A stretch of DNA of 8,670 nt from Lentisphaerota bacterium (GCA_012511845.1 JAAZFF010000307.1:1-8670), one strand, 5' to 3'; shown: positions 1 through 7,225, counted from the stretch's first letter. The notes: a model not told the origin generated them from the letters alone. Numbers and translations are program-made.

Positions 1-1131
1 AGAATCGATCGATGCCTGATCCAGATTACACATCAGTGCTGTAGCTTTTAAATCTGCCTGGGCATCGCTCATTCCTCTGGTATCAAGCTCCATTAATCTG
101 TCTGCCAGAAGAAGGACTGTGGAGAGACCGCGTGTACAATCGCGTATAAACTGCAAGCGGCATCCGATTGGATCATCAGGATCACCGTCCGTACGCATCA
201 TGTGACAGTCGTACTCAACAACACCCTTCCAACCTACCTTGCGCAGCGCCCAGAACAGCTGTACCGACTCCTTCAATCCCTCAGGACCGACAAGTGGCGG
301 AAAATCATTGTCGAACTGTCCCTTGATTTGACTGCCGAAGTGGAGGAAAAACAATTTCTTCATGCTGGTCAGATATCCGACAGTAAGAACCGAGTTCATC
401 AGAGTCATGCTCTCGTGCTGGAGCAGCTCAGGATTGATACCGAAAAAGTCCGGATTTTTCAGATGTCCGTAAATAAAGCCGACAGCATGTCCTGAAGTTG
501 GCAGGAACATATGACCGCGCGGCTCATTGGGTTTGGGCTCGACTGTTGCGCCAACATAGTTTTTAAAATTATTGGCTTTGATATAGTCGTAAACACCGTT
601 CAGTCCCTCTGCAATCCAGCTGTATGCTTTTTTCCAGTTTACGGTAACAGGCACCTCGAAACCGTCGCGTGCGACCCAATACGTATAATATTTTGCTCCA
701 AGCAGAGCCCCCATGCGAAGGGTTCGCTCCACTTTTTTACGTGCCAGTGCACGTATCCGGGGGTTGGGGTTGGTCAATCCGCCTTCGCGGAAAATTTTGT
801 TTCCGTGGAGACTGCATGTAGCAGTATTAACTTTCAAACCTGCTTCTTGCAGCACTTTTTTAATTTTACGTAATTTGATATAAGTTTCACTTTTCGGGTC
901 AAGATCGTCTTCCGGATTTTTCGGATCCCAGGGCACCAGATCGTCATCGTGAAATCCCGTTGCCTCAATAAGACCTTCTCTTGCTGCTTCTGCCAAAATT
1001 TCAGCTGTTTCAAGTGAATCAATATTCGGCAACACCTCTTCTCCAAAAGGATCGCTTAGCGGATTTGCCACACACCAGAACGGCATGGAGCGCATTGTTA
1101 CCGGAGCTTTATTGTACGCTTTTCTAGTCAT
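1..1131 (-). CDS. Xylose isomerase-like TIM-barrel protein (class I type), C terminus beyond window
   Basis: The reading frame is open from ATG at 1131 to base 1 (377 codons, no stop), so the C terminus lies outside; class I (actinomycete-type) xylose isomerases have about 390 residues, so little is missing. That family interconverts aldoses and ketoses (xylose/xylulose, glucose/fructose) in the cytoplasm with two divalent metals. Against the Streptomyces enzyme as I remember it, I see FHDDDL with catalytic His61 and Asp64, Trp19 and Trp152 of the sugar pocket, EPKPNEPRG with Glu198, Lys200 and Glu203, then Glu235, His239, Asp274, Asp276 and Asp308 as metal ligands. Two key positions differ: the metal ligand equivalent to Asp245 is His264, and pocket Phe94 is His109. 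One extra residue separates Glu235 from His239. The start has AAGGAAG six bases upstream. It follows ferritin by 22 bp, so they probably share a transcript. Family membership is secure; the substrate is not. Confidence 0.85.
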   Translation of the reverse strand, partial: MTRKAYNKAPVTMRSMPFWCVANPLSDPFGEEVLPNIDSLETAEILAEAAREGLIEATGFHDDDLVPWDPKNPEDDLDPKSETYIKLRKIKKVLQEAGLKVNTATCSLHGNKIFREGGLTNPNPRIRALARKKVERTLRMGALLGAKYYTYWVARDGFEVPVTVNWKKAYSWIAEGLNGVYDYIKANNFKNYVGATVEPKPNEPRGHMFLPTSGHAVGFIYGHLKNPDFFGINPELLQHESMTLMNSVLTVGYLTSMKKLFFLHFGSQIKGQFDNDFPPLVGPEGLKESVQLFWALRKVGWKGVVEYDCHMMRTDGDPDDPIGCRLQFIRDCTRGLSTVLLLADRLMELDTRGMSDAQADLKATALMCNLDQASIDS

Positions 1132-1153
1132 TTATTCTTCCTTTTTTATTTAA

Positions 1154-1648
1154 TTAATCGTCTTCACGCTCACCGAGGCGACGGTCCGTCATCAACATCG
1201 CTCCTTTAGAACCCCGGCTCATTTCGAGCATCCATATTACATCCTCTACAGAGGCTTCTTCTTCAACCTGTTCATCAATAAACCACACGAGCATATTCTG
1301 CGTGGCATAGTCTTTTTCTTCAAGTGCCAGAGTATTGATATCGTTTATCCACGCTGTTACTTTCTTTTCATGCTCTAATGCGTCCTGGAACATTTCCAGA
1401 AGATCTTCCCATTCGCCTTTTGGTTTTTCCATGGCATCGATCTCCACCTTTGCACCCTGATCTTCCAGGTATTGCGCAAATTTCAATGCATGTTCCTGCT
1501 CCTCTTCAAACTGTTTTTTAAACCAGTGTGATGCCCCCTTGAACCCTTTGTCCATAGCATCATTCGCCATCGCCAGATAAAGAAAAGCTGAAAAGAATTC
1601 CCTGTTAATCTGTGCGTTGATTTCATCTGCCATTTTTGTACTTATCAT
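1154..1648 (-). CDS. ftnA: Bacterial non-heme ferritin (FtnA-like)
   Basis: A 164-residue ferritin, the usual length. Such proteins form 24-subunit cytoplasmic shells that oxidise Fe(II) at a di-iron site and store ferric mineral. All ferroxidase residues of E. coli FtnA appear at the same numbers: Glu17, Tyr24, Glu50, His53, Glu94 and Gln127, with third-site residues Glu49, Glu126, Glu129 and Glu130. The four-helix pattern is clear, including REFFSAFLYLAM (16-27), EEEQEHALKFAQYL (48-61) and DEQVEEEASVEDV (125-137). No heme-ligand methionine of the bacterioferritin type was evident. The ATG at 1648 is chosen because AAGGA lies seven bases upstream; Met6 has no such site. The upstream neighbour is the sulfatase, 193 bp away, and the downstream neighbour is the isomerase-like gene, 22 bp away. 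The tail EREDD is strongly acidic. Confidence 0.95.
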   Translation of the reverse strand: MISTKMADEINAQINREFFSAFLYLAMANDAMDKGFKGASHWFKKQFEEEQEHALKFAQYLEDQGAKVEIDAMEKPKGEWEDLLEMFQDALEHEKKVTAWINDINTLALEEKDYATQNMLVWFIDEQVEEEASVEDVIWMLEMSRGSKGAMLMTDRRLGEREDD

Positions 1649-1720
1649 TTTGGCGTCCTTCGTTAATTGTGTTTATTGATGTTGAACGATGAGTAAATTA
1701 ATCACTGAGGAATATTAGAA

Positions 1721-1749
1721 AGGATACTGGAATCTTCCCTTTTTGTCAT
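1721..1749 (-). promoter_or_regulatory. Candidate sigma70-type promoter for ferritin
   Basis: Read on the minus strand, ATGACA (1744-1749) and TATCCT (1721-1726) are separated by exactly 17 bases, matching the -35 and -10 consensus at 5/6 and 4/6 positions. Transcription would begin near 1714, leaving a leader of about 65 bases. It lies in the only sizeable gap between minus-strand genes, so an internal promoter here is reasonable. I see no clear Fur-box palindrome, although Fur-type control is common for ferritins. Read-through from the sulfatase is also possible because no strong terminator is visible upstream. Confidence 0.35.
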
Positions 1750-1841
1750 CACAGATTTTTAAGTGGCATTCTGTAGCCACCCTGCCGGTACTGTTGCATA
1801 AATGATGTTGCGTACGAAGAAGATTTGTATTCGCATAAAGT

Positions 1842-3179
1842 TTAGAAATCCGGCATACGGAAGGAATCGTTCGTACGGATGATCCAGTCGTGTGTAAGTT
1901 GTCGCAGCTCATCACGTTTCCCCTTTGCAATTGTGTTGAAGGCGAGATTGCATTCTTCATAGGGATCATTATTCAGGTTGAAAAGAAGCCAGTCGTCACG
2001 TTCGGTGCATACATACTTCCATTTATCAGCGGTGAGCACACCGCGGTATGGACGGTCAATGCTGTTGTGGTGGAGTGTGGGCACGACGTTTTGCAGGAAG
2101 GCGCTTGCGGGAGCATTTTCCAGGGTACGCTGCCCCCGGAAAATCGGAGAATAATCAAACCCTTCAAGATCCCCGGGCAGGTCAACTCCAGCAAGACCCA
2201 GCGTCGTTGGCAAAATATCAACCGTATTGATCGGATACTCTACACAACCATTAACATTGTGATTGAATGAACGATAAGCATCGTTATTCCATACAATAAA
2301 CGGAACATTGCCTGATTCCTGGTAGGGATTCGTCTTCTTGAAAAGACCGTGGGAGCCGTGCATGTCTCCGTGGTCGCTGAAGAAGATAATCCACGTGTTT
2401 TCCTCGAGTTTAGTCCGCCGCAGGGTATCAAGTACTCTGCCGATATTTGCATCTAAGTTCTCGATCATTGCATACATACCTGCCAGATCTTCGCGTACTT
2501 TCTCTACAACACCGGGATTGTGCGCCACATTCGGACGCAGTTTTATGTCCTGCGGGTTGTAGTTTACCTTGTATTCAGGCGGCGCTATGTATGGATTGTG
2601 CGGAGGCTGTACAGAGAGAACTGCAAAAAATGGTTCTTCTTTGCCGGGACGTTCTTCAAGGTAGTCGAGAAGCAATGTAGTCAGTTCATCTGTTTCGTAT
2701 CCCGGCAGTTTCTGCATCGGGAACGGCGTCTGCGAATCGAGATGACCGTGCACCCAGCTGTCGTATTGCATATTGTTGTTCTCGTAGCCAATCCAGCGGT
2801 TGAAACGACCACGGCGCTCGAAGGGGATTTCGATTTTTGCCACACGACGCGTAGCAGCTTCCTTTTTGCCGTCCAGATGCCACTTTCCGAAGTATGCAGT
2901 ATCGTACCCTGCCGCATTGAACATGTCGGCAGCGGTGGGCATTTCCGGAGGCATTTGGAATTCATGCCCTGGCACACAGTGGTGGGGATAGCGTCCGGTT
3001 AGCAAGGAACCACGGAAGGGGCAGCACAGAGGAAATCCGGAAACTGCGTTTCTGAAGTTCCATCCGCTTGCAGCCATACGGTCGATGTTCGGTGTGCGTG
3101 CATTGGGATCGCCGTTGCAGCCAAGGGTATAGGCGGGTTGTTGGTCAGAGAAAACCCAAATAATATTGGGACGATTCAT
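1842..3179 (-). CDS. Family S1 formylglycine-dependent sulfatase, no signal peptide
   Basis: A complete 445-residue member of the type I sulfatase (alkaline phosphatase-fold) family, which hydrolyses sulfate esters. The maturation motif is C52-C-P-F-R56 followed by GSLLTG; Cys52 would become formylglycine, which requires an FGE or anSME enzyme encoded elsewhere. Other active-site residues are visible: Asp12-Gln13 in FSDQQ, Lys99 and His101 in FGKWHL, His194 in PPHNPY, Asp269-His270 in FFSDHGDMHGSHG, and Lys281/Lys282 just after. The fold begins at residue 4 (PNIIWVFSDQQ), so there is no signal peptide; the in-frame triplets upstream reach the adhesin stop codon within 15 bases, ruling out a longer start. 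No Shine-Dalgarno sequence precedes the ATG. It lies 12 bp after the adhesin gene in the same frame, suggesting coupled translation. Substrate cannot be read from the sequence; a sulfated polysaccharide fragment is an inference from context. Confidence 0.93.
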   Translation of the reverse strand: MNRPNIIWVFSDQQPAYTLGCNGDPNARTPNIDRMAASGWNFRNAVSGFPLCCPFRGSLLTGRYPHHCVPGHEFQMPPEMPTAADMFNAAGYDTAYFGKWHLDGKKEAATRRVAKIEIPFERRGRFNRWIGYENNNMQYDSWVHGHLDSQTPFPMQKLPGYETDELTTLLLDYLEERPGKEEPFFAVLSVQPPHNPYIAPPEYKVNYNPQDIKLRPNVAHNPGVVEKVREDLAGMYAMIENLDANIGRVLDTLRRTKLEENTWIIFFSDHGDMHGSHGLFKKTNPYQESGNVPFIVWNNDAYRSFNHNVNGCVEYPINTVDILPTTLGLAGVDLPGDLEGFDYSPIFRGQRTLENAPASAFLQNVVPTLHHNSIDRPYRGVLTADKWKYVCTERDDWLLFNLNNDPYEECNLAFNTIAKGKRDELRQLTHDWIIRTNDSFRMPDF

Positions 3180-3194
3180 GGTGTTGTAAGTCTA
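3180..3194 (-). other. Adhesin stop / sulfatase start junction, same reading frame
   Basis: The adhesin ends with TAG (3192-3194). Four sense codons (Thr, Tyr, Asn, Thr) then lead directly to the sulfatase ATG at 3179 in the same frame. No purine-rich ribosome binding site lies in or before this spacer. Translation of the sulfatase therefore probably depends on ribosomes terminating at the TAG and reinitiating, or rarely on reading through it. Confidence 0.7.
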
Positions 3195-6100
3195 ATGGAT
3201 CAACATTAAAGTAGCCGGTGAACGTGCGGAGAGGTAGAGTGTTTTACCGTCATCACTTAAATTTACAAGCCAGCGATTGTGATCATTTTCGTCTACTCGC
3301 AGTGTTAATCCGTTATCCACTATAGCAGAACCGTTTTCGGAAACTTGAACAATCGGTATCCAGTGACCGATCAGGGACGAGTCAACCAACATAGGAGCTA
3401 TAACGCTACCCTCTTCAAAAACAGCCCTGTCTGAAAGAACAACAGGGTTTATCCCCTCTTCACCGATGACAACATCAACGCGGTTGCTAGCCTGAACAAA
3501 CATTGTTGCTCCATACATTTCACCTCCCGCAAGAACAAGTGAATTTTCATGCGAAGACTCTATCGGAGTCTGCCCAACATTTATCTCGTTTATGTTATTC
3601 ACAATCCCGCCTCCGGCAACAATAAATGAATTGGTGCATGAGCTATATCCTGTATCTCCCCTGTTATTTCCGATAAAGAGGGAGGTGTTGTTCATATCCC
3701 ACGTCGAATCCCCAAGCGGACCACCGGCAATGTACGCTGAGTTACCAGTTCCAACACCGCGACGTTTGTCACTTACAGGATACCCGATGCGAACCGAGTC
3801 ACGAGATGAAATCCGTGCGTTGTTGGTTATGATCAGACAGTTTTCCATGGCATCTCTGGCATTATATGCGCCGACTCTTACCTGTCCGACATTGGTGATT
3901 TCTGCGCCGTTTTCAACAACAAAGTTATTTCCGATTGATATACCTTGAGCAGAGTACCCAACCCAAAGTATTCCATTGCCGGCATCCCAGACTGTTCCGG
4001 GATCGGAAACGTTAATATAGTTTTCGTTGGCAGAAGAATTCGAGCTGCTCGGATACCCCACCCTTATGTCGCCTTTTGATTCTATGCGAGATCCGGAGCG
4101 CAGTTCCAAACGGTTATTGGAAGCACTTCCATTAGCTCCGCGTCTGGGAACAGATATGCTGCCGACATTCCTGAGCAATGCACCATCAGTTATATATAAG
4201 GCATTTCCTCTTGGAACAGGAGAACCATCGGAAAACCCTAACGTAATCGCACCGCCGCCATTATCCCAAATAGTACCTTCATCAGAAATTGTGACGGTAC
4301 AGTTGGTGCTTTTCCATCCTACTTCAAGGGCTTCAGCATATACAGCAGCACCACCGGAAATAAAAGCGTGGTTATCATATCCGTGCTCACCTCCAACATG
4401 CCCCACCATGGCAGCATTTGTTATTACTCCGCCATCCGATACAAAAACCCTGTTGCCGTGTGCCCTTGTGTTGTGTCCAAGTGCAAGAGAAAAACCGTTA
4501 AGATCGAGCAACGTATCCTGACCGGATACGACAAGGGTACTTCCATCCACATTACCGCTGCCTACGATGAACGTTTTGGACACATTGAAGTGTGTAGCTC
4601 CGTTTGTAAGAACAAGCGTTGAGGTTTTTCTCATTTCCGTTCTACCGGCTACTGTCTCAGAGCCATCGAATACCAGCATCGCATTATCCGGCAGATAAAT
4701 ACTCCCTATTGCGTTTGTTCCGGTTGAGCTGAGTTGGGCACCTACTCCCACCTCAAGAGTACCGGCTCCTGTAACCGAATCTGAAAGTGTAAAAGGAATG
4801 GCTGGATTAAACGCAAGTGTTCCTTCCTGAATGCGGTATTTACGGGTATCAGGCGAGTTTATGGTTATTTTACCGATTCCGAACTTTACAAATTCCGCCG
4901 GACCCGCAAGTGAAGAATTGATGGACGCATTGCCGCTCGTATAGAAATAAGTATATGGATTGATCAGATTTACCGCACCTTCACCGGTAATGCTTGTATT
5001 GTTGCCCAATATTGCACCGCCGGTTGTGATAACATTTCCTCCGAGGTTCAAATTTCCAGATGTAATTCTTGCGGCAGATACGCTCATACTTGTTGTCAAT
5101 ACATCTGAGCCGGATATATCGAGCACTGACTCCACTGGGGTCGTCATCGGAATTAGACCGTTCATGCCTGTCTCAATATACGTACCGGTACCTTCCGCAT
5201 AAACGAGCCAGGGAGGGAGCACACCACCAACTGCAAATGTGTCGATACCATCTACAGAAAGTAGCTGAGTGGACCCGAGTGTCGGGGCAACTATTGATAA
5301 CGTAGCGCTGTCATCACGTATAAAGCCATCAAATTGCAGGTCTATATCTCCGCCTGAAAGCGTCAGGCGGGAGCTGTTTATGCCGCTGCTTATTTTCAAT
5401 TGCGGACTGTATGCATATGCCTGACCTTCAGATGCAATATCTAGGTTTGCTGTGTCATCAACAAGAAACAGTGATTCACCCAGGATAACGGCGCCTGCTC
5501 CAAATGCTGCGCCGTCCCCTGCCGCTGCAACATCGAGTCTGCCGCTTTTTACTTTCAGCCCTCCCGTGAAATCATTTGCCTTGTTGCCGAGGGAAAAACG
5601 CCCGCTGTCCAAAACAAGTTCACCGGCACCTCGCAAACGTATATCAATGGCGTTTGCCGAAGAATTGCTCAGGTCTGTGATTGTTGCTGACTCATTTATT
5701 GTCAGCGCCCCCGTTCCACCGAGCACCCAGGTAGTATCGCTGCCATTGGCAATTGTGAGATTCGCTGCAACAATGCCGGTATCAAGAGAGATATTCTGCT
5801 TTGAAGTTGTGTCAAAAACCGCGCTGTTGCCCTGTGTAAAAGTAGTTGTACCCGATGCGTCCCCCTGCAGATGCCAGTTCGCACTTGTAGTATCCCATAC
5901 AGATGAAGTTTTGGCATCCCAGATAACTGTACGCGCTCCCACTATTACTTTTTCTGTTTCGCTCCATACGGTCACGGTGTTGAGGGGGTTGTCGGGCATT
6001 ACATTGCTGCACTCAAATGCAACATACCATGTGTCTCCAGGTAAAAGCTCTTCGACTGTACAAGTCAATACATCAGCTTCCAGCAGGGAAGTCCATGCAG

Positions 6101-6878
6101 CTGCCTGATACGTCAGTTGATCCGGCTCCGTGCCGATCCAGCACGTTACATCAACAGGTGCAGCACCTATCGATAAAAGAGGCACAGAACACCTGAATGA
6201 ATCTTCATAAACAACAACTTCCAACGGACCTAAAACAGGCGCACCAAGAGTAGTAAAAGCATATGAATTCGGTGCCATGACCTCACCTGCAGAATTAACT
6301 GCAGCAAACCGGTAATAATAAGTTTCAGCCATTGCAAGATTATTTAACTGCAAGCTGAATTGCCCTGGCTCCTGCGGAGCTGCCCATTCATAAAAATCAT
6401 CCCATGCATCTGAATCCCACCCGCCATCAGTAGTACCCCAATAGACGATAACAGCTGTTTCAGTCAAACCGGTTGAAACCAAATTACCGTTTAATGTTGC
6501 TGAAGTCAGTGTCAGATTACTCACATCCATGTTGTCTATGACAGGATCAGATTCCGAATGCAGATAAAAGAACTCCAGCTCGCTGACACCCGTATAATCG
6601 CTAGCCCCGTTATTATCGGTAATTGTAAACTTAAAATACTTGAAGGGAGTTGAATTTGGAAAAGCAAAAGCGCGGGGCTCGGCATCGGTCCAGCCTGTCT
6701 GGTCTGTCTGACTATCTAAAAGCACCCAATCTTCCCCATCGTTTGAGCCTTCAAATTTAAAATCTTTAGGATTCCGGCTGGCATAACTGTGGCTTGTCAA
6801 CCCCCATACCCGATAAGCATTTACAAGTTGGTCTCCTTCATTAAATTCAAATTGAACCCACGCTCCAGTTGTTTTTTT
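3192..6878 (-). CDS. Secreted adhesin-like protein, main part (downstream of a frameshift)
   Basis: This frame is open from just after a TGA at 6879-6881 to TAG at 3192. It has no credible start of its own: the first candidate, TTG at 6800, would cut the first domain, and the first in-frame ATG comes later still. It continues the 7104-6847 frame once one A is removed from the A8 run, giving one protein of 1303 residues (numbers below). Domains: a discoidin/F5-8C-like domain (about 30-181, with AWVQFEF and KDFKFEGSNDGEDW); FN3-like domain 1 (about 187-286, with ATLNG, YWGTTDGG, YYYRFAAVNSAG); FN3-like domain 2 (about 287-391); autotransporter-associated beta-strand-like region (about 392-850, starting VIWDAKTSSVWDTTSANW); four Asn/Gly-rich repeats (about 856-1211); and a tail ending DDGKTLYLSARSPATLMLIH. 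I see no outer-membrane beta-barrel, PEP-CTERM, LPXTG or C-terminal hydrophobic helix, so how it is anchored is unknown. A glycan-binding or adhesive role is inferred from the domains. Confidence 0.8.
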   Translation of the reverse strand, partial: KKTTGAWVQFEFNEGDQLVNAYRVWGLTSHSYASRNPKDFKFEGSNDGEDWVLLDSQTDQTGWTDAEPRAFAFPNSTPFKYFKFTITDNNGASDYTGVSELEFFYLHSESDPVIDNMDVSNLTLTSATLNGNLVSTGLTETAVIVYWGTTDGGWDSDAWDDFYEWAAPQEPGQFSLQLNNLAMAETYYYRFAAVNSAGEVMAPNSYAFTTLGAPVLGPLEVVVYEDSFRCSVPLLSIGAAPVDVTCWIGTEPDQLTYQAAAWTSLLEADVLTCTVEELLPGDTWYVAFECSNVMPDNPLNTVTVWSETEKVIVGARTVIWDAKTSSVWDTTSANWHLQGDASGTTTFTQGNSAVFDTTSKQNISLDTGIVAANLTIANGSDTTWVLGGTGALTINESATITDLSNSSANAIDIRLRGAGELVLDSGRFSLGNKANDFTGGLKVKSGRLDVAAAGDGAAFGAGAVILGESLFLVDDTANLDIASEGQAYAYSPQLKISSGINSSRLTLSGGDIDLQFDGFIRDDSATLSIVAPTLGSTQLLSVDGIDTFAVGGVLPPWLVYAEGTGTYIETGMNGLIPMTTPVESVLDISGSDVLTTSMSVSAARITSGNLNLGGNVITTGGAILGNNTSITGEGAVNLINPYTYFYTSGNASINSSLAGPAEFVKFGIGKITINSPDTRKYRIQEGTLAFNPAIPFTLSDSVTGAGTLEVGVGAQLSSTGTNAIGSIYLPDNAMLVFDGSETVAGRTEMRKTSTLVLTNGATHFNVSKTFIVGSGNVDGSTLVVSGQDTLLDLNGFSLALGHNTRAHGNRVFVSDGGVITNAAMVGHVGGEHGYDNHAFISGGAAVYAEALEVGWKSTNCTVTISDEGTIWDNGGGAITLGFSDGSPVPRGNALYITDGALLRNVGSISVPRRGANGSASNNRLELRSGSRIESKGDIRVGYPSSSNSSANENYINVSDPGTVWDAGNGILWVGYSAQGISIGNNFVVENGAEITNVGQVRVGAYNARDAMENCLIITNNARISSRDSVRIGYPVSDKRRGVGTGNSAYIAGGPLGDSTWDMNNTSLFIGNNRGDTGYSSCTNSFIVAGGGIVNNINEINVGQTPIESSHENSLVLAGGEMYGATMFVQASNRVDVVIGEEGINPVVLSDRAVFEEGSVIAPMLVDSSLIGHWIPIVQVSENGSAIVDNGLTLRVDENDHNRWLVNLSDDGKTLYLSARSPATLMLIH
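3471..4538 (-). repeat. Four protein-level tandem repeats (about 80-96 residues) in the adhesin
   Basis: Each unit contains a 'TxWD/LLDL - N/G-rich - LxxG' element, then 'GNxxxVxxGAxIxNVGxIxVG', then a variable Ser/Asn-rich linker. Examples are GTIWDNGGGAITLG, GTVWDAGNGILWVG and STWDMNNTSLFIG, each followed after 10-20 residues by segments such as DGALLRNVGSISV, NGAEITNVGQVRVG and GGGIVNNINEINVG. The WD tryptophans fall at residues 946, 1039 and 1135 of the restored protein, giving periods of 93 and 96; a more degenerate first copy (LLDLNGFSLALG) starts near 866. The alternation of short hydrophobic strands with Asn/Gly turns suggests a right-handed beta-helix. DNA identity between copies is low, so the duplication is old. 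Confidence 0.65.
4551..5930 (-). other. Autotransporter-associated beta-strand-like region of the adhesin
   Basis: Residues about 392-851 of the restored protein show the pattern of the autotransporter-associated beta-strand repeat family: a lead-in WDTTSANWHLQG followed by AVFDTTS, then units such as GGTGALTINES, RGAGELVLDSGRFSLG, FTGGLKVKSGRLDVAAAG, FGAGAVILG, GEGAVNLINP, FGIGKITINSP, IQEGTLAFNP and TGAGTLEVGVGAQL. Such repeats are typical of very large secreted proteins in Verrucomicrobiota-like bacteria. The usual C-terminal barrel of a classical autotransporter is absent here. Confidence 0.6.
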
Positions 6879-7104
6879 TCATTTCGGAATGATGTGGCAA
6901 CCAGCGGGATTTATCATCTTTAACCGAACCATTATCAAAAGCCATAGTGCCGGGATAAGAATCATGACTGGCACAATACGTGATAATACCGTTATCAGGA
7001 CTTGTCAGATCTGTATACCCGCTTAAATCTACTTCCCCATAAGATAAAATCATGCCGGAAAACACAAACAATGCAGTTAGAAGCATTACATCAGTTATTT
7101 TCAT
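6847..7104 (-). CDS. Adhesin N-terminal part: signal peptide and start of discoidin-like domain
   Basis: An 85-codon frame ending at TGA 6847. ATG at 7104 is the start of the adhesin: AGGAG (7113-7117) lies eight bases upstream. Residues 1-23 form a Sec signal peptide (MKITDVMLLTALFVFSGMIL, then SYG), with likely cleavage near residue 23. Residues 30-75 then begin a discoidin/F5-8C-like domain, with TMAFDNG and KSRWLP in the places where that family has 'aFDG...W'. After Met75 the frame enters A8 and drifts to KNNWSVGSI and a stop; the other frame continues as KTTGAWVQFEF, exactly what the domain needs. I therefore treat this and 3192-6878 as one interrupted gene, not as a free 85-residue protein. 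Whether the frameshift is real or a sequencing error cannot be told here. Confidence 0.8.
   Translation of the reverse strand: MKITDVMLLTALFVFSGMILSYGEVDLSGYTDLTSPDNGIITYCASHDSYPGTMAFDNGSVKDDKSRWLPHHSEMKKNNWSVGSI
6872..6879 (-). other. A8 homopolymer at the adhesin frameshift
   Basis: The coding strand has ATG, eight A, then C. With seven A the two adhesin frames join seamlessly (M-K-K-T-T-G-A-W). With eight A translation stops 33 bases after the run. Runs of this length are prone to replication slippage, RNA polymerase slippage and base-calling errors, so this is the point of the break. Confidence 0.8.
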
Positions 7105-7196
7105 TTTAATATCTCCTGAATTTTAGTCTCAAACATCTATTCAAATACTAAATTGTCTGTCAATTACAAGGAATAACCTTTACTTTGTATGTCTCA

Positions 7197-7225
7197 ATCA
7201 TATCTTTAATAAATAATTAAATCAA
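7197..7225 (-). promoter_or_regulatory. Sigma70-type promoter for the adhesin-sulfatase operon
   Basis: On the minus strand TTGATT (7220-7225) and TATGAT (7197-7202) are separated by exactly 17 bases, matching -35 at 4/6 and -10 at 5/6, in an AT-rich stretch. The predicted start near 7190 leaves a leader of about 85 bases before ATG 7104. A perfect TTGACA (7158-7163) closer to the gene has no good -10 at the right distance, so it is the weaker alternative. Confidence 0.55.

Noticed and set aside
511..873. 120-codon plus-strand frame opposite the isomerase-like gene
   Set aside because: The minus strand encodes conserved isomerase motifs (EPKPNEPRG and others) throughout this stretch, and there is no ribosome site.
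1763..1780. GTGGC-N8-GCCAC hairpin after the sulfatase as a terminator
   Set aside because: The stem is only five strong pairs and no T-run follows on the minus strand; the T-run at 1756-1760 is on the wrong side for minus-strand transcripts.
3471..4538. CRISPR or DNA tandem array in the repeat part of the adhesin
   Set aside because: The periodicity is at protein level only; DNA copies are too diverged and too long for a CRISPR array.
5452..6108. 218-codon plus-strand frame within the adhesin
   Set aside because: Low-complexity Ser/Pro/Ala-rich translation and antisense to a region with clear beta-strand repeats; it is a shadow of the repeat coding strand.
6800..6847. TTG at 6800 as an independent start for the large adhesin frame
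   Set aside because: It would begin in the middle of the discoidin-like domain with no signal peptide, whereas the upstream frame supplies both missing parts.
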